Of a stretch of DNA of 9,740 nt, positions 6,395 to 9,740 are shown piece by piece (positions within the stretch are counted from its first letter, which is position 1; the number at the start of each line of letters is the position of its first letter). The position numbers and the translations under genes were made by a program. Location: the NCBI GenBank assembly GCA_958420075.1, contig CATZIM010000049.1, positions 1-9,740 on the forward strand, given 5' to 3'. Under the pieces are notes generated by a model, which saw nothing but the letters and a program-made list of their open reading frames with translations, was not told the origin of the DNA and did no database searches. The stretch is from an uncultured Clostridia bacterium (GTDB taxonomy: Bacteria; Bacillota; Clostridia; Lachnospirales; Anaerotignaceae).

Positions 6395-6420
6395 AAACGC
6401 GTAAACGGAAATTTACTTCA
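6395..6420 (+). repeat. 26-bp direct repeat, copy 1
   Basis: Identical over 26 bases to 6516-6541 (begins AAACGCGTAAACGG, ends AAATTTACTTCA), 121 bp apart. It contains the MluI-type palindrome ACGCGT and an internal short dyad, GTAAA-N6-TTTAC. Confidence 0.95.
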
Positions 6421-6515
6421 AAAAAAATCGGAAATTTTTTTCTTCTGAAATGTCAGAAGAAAAACCATTCCGTAAATTTCCACTTGTTTCTTCGTGACAC
6501 TCTGTGTCAGGTCAG

Positions 6516-6541
6516 AAACGCGTAAACGGAAATTTACTTCA
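6516..6541 (+). repeat. 26-bp direct repeat, copy 2
   Basis: Second exact copy of the repeat at 6395-6420. It ends six bases before the hrcA ribosome site (AGGAGG, 6548-6553), so any structure it forms could influence translation initiation. Confidence 0.95.
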
Positions 6542-6562
6542 TTAATGAGGAGGCGAAAGGCT

Positions 6563-7612
6563 ATGTCGTTGAACGAAAGAAAAATTCAAATCTTACAGGC
6601 GATTATCAATGACTATATCGAAACGGCGGAGCCTGTCGGTTCCAGAACCATCGCAAAAAAATATAATCTGGGCATCAGTTCAGCGACCATTCGTAATGAA
6701 ATGAGTGATCTGGAGGAAATGGGCTTCATCCTACAGCCCCATGCTTCTTCCGGCAGAATTCCATCAGACATGGGCTACCGTTTATATGTAGACCACCTGA
6801 TGCAGAAAAAAGAACTGGGACCCGAGGAACAGCGGTATCTGCAAAATGTCATCACCAGAAACGTGGGACAGATTGACTACCTGCTGGAGGAAACGGCAAA
6901 GGCTCTTTCCGCACTGACCAATTACACCACCATCATTTCAGAGCCAGTGAGTCAGCGCACACGCATCAAACAGATTCGTCTGCTGCCCCTGGACAGTGTT
7001 TCGGTGCTTCTGGTCATTGTAACGGAAGATAATTTCATCAAAAATCATGTGATTCAGATGGGCACAGTTCCTGAGGAAGATAAGATCTTCACCATGGGCA
7101 TGCGGCTGAATCAGGTGTTGCAGGGATATTCCCTCCATGATATAGATGCAAGTGTCATCAATCGCTTGCAGGCAGAACTCCATGAATACAGACAGATCCT
7201 GCCGCATATCTTATCGGCGATCGAAAGTACCATGCGTTCTGCGGAAAAGGTACAGGTTCACATGAGCGGCACCAAAAACATTCTGGCTTTTCCTGAGTTT
7301 TCTGATATCCAGAAAGCCAAGTCCCTGTTCCAGGCACTGGAGGAAAAGGATGTGCTGGTAACCCTCTTGCAGGGCAGTACCGATACCAATGACATGCAGA
7401 TCCTCATCGGCAGCGAAAACAGCGTCCAGTGCATGAAGGATTGCAGCATCATTACGGCAACCTACAAAATGAGTGACGAAACCCGCGGTACCATCGGTAT
7501 CGTAGGGCCCACCCGAATGGATTATTCTCAGGTGGTATCCGTCCTCAACGGTATGGTTACCAATATGGAAAAAGTATTGAAAAATCTGTCGAAAGGCAAT
7601 AAAAATACCTAG
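6563..7612 (+). CDS. hrcA: HrcA, heat-inducible transcription repressor
   Basis: 349 residues, the normal length. The N-terminal winged-helix domain (about 1-75) carries the HrcA signature: VGSRTIAKKYNLGISSATIR (25-44), NEMSDLEEMG, and ASSGRIPSDMGYRLYVD (61-77). A GAF-like middle domain and C-terminal part (about 105-340) contain GTIGIVGPTRMDYSQV (309-324), the conserved IGIVGPxRMDY end motif. It binds CIRCE as a dimer to repress chaperone genes. The perfect CIRCE at 6331-6357 indicates autorepression. The ATG at 6563 follows AGGAGG (6548-6553) by 9 bases; the open frame back to a GTG at 6494 runs through the leader repeat and is not family-like. grpE starts 17 bases after its TAG stop. Confidence 0.97.
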   Translation: MSLNERKIQILQAIINDYIETAEPVGSRTIAKKYNLGISSATIRNEMSDLEEMGFILQPHASSGRIPSDMGYRLYVDHLMQKKELGPEEQRYLQNVITRNVGQIDYLLEETAKALSALTNYTTIISEPVSQRTRIKQIRLLPLDSVSVLLVIVTEDNFIKNHVIQMGTVPEEDKIFTMGMRLNQVLQGYSLHDIDASVINRLQAELHEYRQILPHILSAIESTMRSAEKVQVHMSGTKNILAFPEFSDIQKAKSLFQALEEKDVLVTLLQGSTDTNDMQILIGSENSVQCMKDCSIITATYKMSDETRGTIGIVGPTRMDYSQVVSVLNGMVTNMEKVLKNLSKGNKNT

Positions 7613-7629
7613 AGAAAAGAGGAGCAGAT

Positions 7630-8187
7630 GTGGAAGATAAGGATTTAAGAGAAGAAAATCTGCAGGAAGAAGCCGCTGAAATGCAGGCGGAAGCAGAAGT
7701 GACAGAAGCTGTGGAAGCGGAAGTGGTTGATGAAACCGAAGCGAAAATGGCTGAACTGGAACAGAAAGCTGCGGATTATCTGGATAAATATCAAAGATGT
7801 CTGGCGGAGTTCGATAACTTTAGAAAACGGACTTCCAAAGAAAAAGCAAGCATGTATGACGACGGTGTGAGAGATACCGTGGAAAAACTGCTGGCAGTGG
7901 TGGATAATCTGGAACGTGCCGTTGCGGTACAGGAAGGAAAAGACGCCGAAGATGCCTTTTTCAAAGGCGTGCAAATGACTTTGAAGCAGTTCCAGGAAAT
8001 TTTGCATGGCATGGGCGTTGAGGAAATCAAAGCCCTGGGCGAAAAATTCGACCCCAATTTCCATGCGGCTGTGGCACATGAAGATGATGATGCTTACGGC
8101 GAAAACGAAATCATTCTGGAAATGCTGAAAGGTTATAAATATAAAGATAAAGTCATCCGTCACAGCATGGTGAAGGTGGCAAACTAA
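7630..8187 (+). CDS. grpE: GrpE, nucleotide exchange factor of DnaK
   Basis: 185 residues. An acidic, probably disordered N-terminus (1-38) precedes the long dimerising helix (about 39-98, with CLAEFDNFRKR) and a C-terminal beta-wing domain containing FDPNFHAAVAHE (140-151) and GYKYKDKVIRHSMVKV (168-183), the GrpE signature. It releases ADP from DnaK and acts as a thermosensor in the cytosolic Hsp70 cycle. The start is a GTG at 7630, preceded by AGAGGAG (7618-7624); an overlapping ATG at 7628 is out of frame and stops after six codons. It lies 17 bases after hrcA and 40 bases before dnaK, in one operon. Confidence 0.96.
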   Translation: MEDKDLREENLQEEAAEMQAEAEVTEAVEAEVVDETEAKMAELEQKAADYLDKYQRCLAEFDNFRKRTSKEKASMYDDGVRDTVEKLLAVVDNLERAVAVQEGKDAEDAFFKGVQMTLKQFQEILHGMGVEEIKALGEKFDPNFHAAVAHEDDDAYGENEIILEMLKGYKYKDKVIRHSMVKVAN

Positions 8188-8224
8188 AACTGAAATTTTG
8201 ATTTGACAATTTAGGAGGAAATAG

Positions 8225-9740
<1,516 letters not shown>

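Larger units (their letters stand above)
6366..6541 (+). other. Structured, internally duplicated 5' leader of hrcA (candidate cis-acting RNA)
   Basis: Module 1: AAATTTCC (6366-6373) pairs with GGAAATTT (6407-6414), enclosing GCGTCC/GGA-AAA-CGC (6382-6400). A central perfect 12-bp hairpin follows: 6437-6448 with 6453-6464 (TTCTTCTGA / TCAGAAGAA), loop AATG. Module 2: GTAAATTTCC (6472-6481) pairs with GGAAATTTAC (6528-6537), enclosing TGACAC-TCT-GTGTCA (6495-6509). The 3' arm of module 1 (6407-6416) can instead pair over 10 bp with 6472-6481, giving mutually exclusive folds. I do not recognise a known riboswitch class. It may be an RNA regulator, a transcript-stability element, or a DNA-level operator pair. 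Confidence 0.5.

Noticed and set aside
6450..6497. 15-codon frame (ATG TCA GAA ... TGA) in the hrcA leader, and a 4-codon ATG-TAA at 6390-6404
   Set aside because: No ribosome site precedes either, and both fall inside predicted stems; a leader-peptide role cannot be supported.
8203..8208. TTGACA just before dnaK as an internal promoter
   Set aside because: There is no -10 at the right distance; the ribosome site begins five bases later, so this is most likely chance.

Overview
The window looks like a chromosomal segment of a low-to-mid GC Firmicute, most likely class Clostridia (inference: Lachnospirales-like). Seen in the sequence: strong AGGAGG-type ribosome binding sites, a hemW-hrcA-grpE-dnaK gene order, a perfect CIRCE operator, and a DnaK that lacks the nucleotide-binding-domain insert of Gram-negative DnaK. 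No transposase, integrase, tRNA, rRNA or CRISPR array was seen. Most of the window is ordinary core genome; the unusual content lies in the intergenic regions.

Layout. 2-520 (+) is the 3' end of a membrane 4Fe-4S protein. It converges on a Crp/Fnr-family regulator (1236-565, -), with a shared bidirectional terminator between them. A 589-base gap (1237-1825) follows. It holds the regulator's promoter, a minus-strand terminator hairpin, a dense block of inverted repeats (1335-1493), an AT-rich stretch with no convincing gene, and an 11-bp-periodic direct repeat in front of a DUF1622 membrane protein (1826-2242, +). A 16-bp perfect stem terminator separates that gene from a convergent LTA-synthase-like phosphoglycerol transferase (4221-2332, -). 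Upstream of it, on the same strand, is a maltose/galactoside O-acetyltransferase family protein (4920-4318, -).

From a divergent promoter region (4921-5069) the plus strand carries hemW (5070-6215), then the heat-shock operon hrcA (6563-7612), grpE (7630-8187) and dnaK (8228 to beyond the window end). The operon has a sigma-A-type promoter (TTGACA, 17 bp, TATCTT) with a perfect CIRCE just downstream. HrcA should therefore repress its own operon, while GrpE and DnaK work as nucleotide exchange factor and Hsp70. HemW is the heme-chaperone radical-SAM-family protein that commonly precedes hrcA in Firmicutes.

The most noteworthy feature is the roughly 205-base leader between CIRCE and the hrcA start. 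It contains a 26-bp exact direct repeat, 121 bp apart. Each copy forms the 3' arm of a stem module, a 12-bp perfect hairpin lies between the modules, and the first repeat can pair alternatively with the 5' arm of the second module. This resembles a duplicated, possibly switching RNA leader that CIRCE control does not explain. A second inverted repeat sharing the CIRCE half-site core overlaps the promoter itself.
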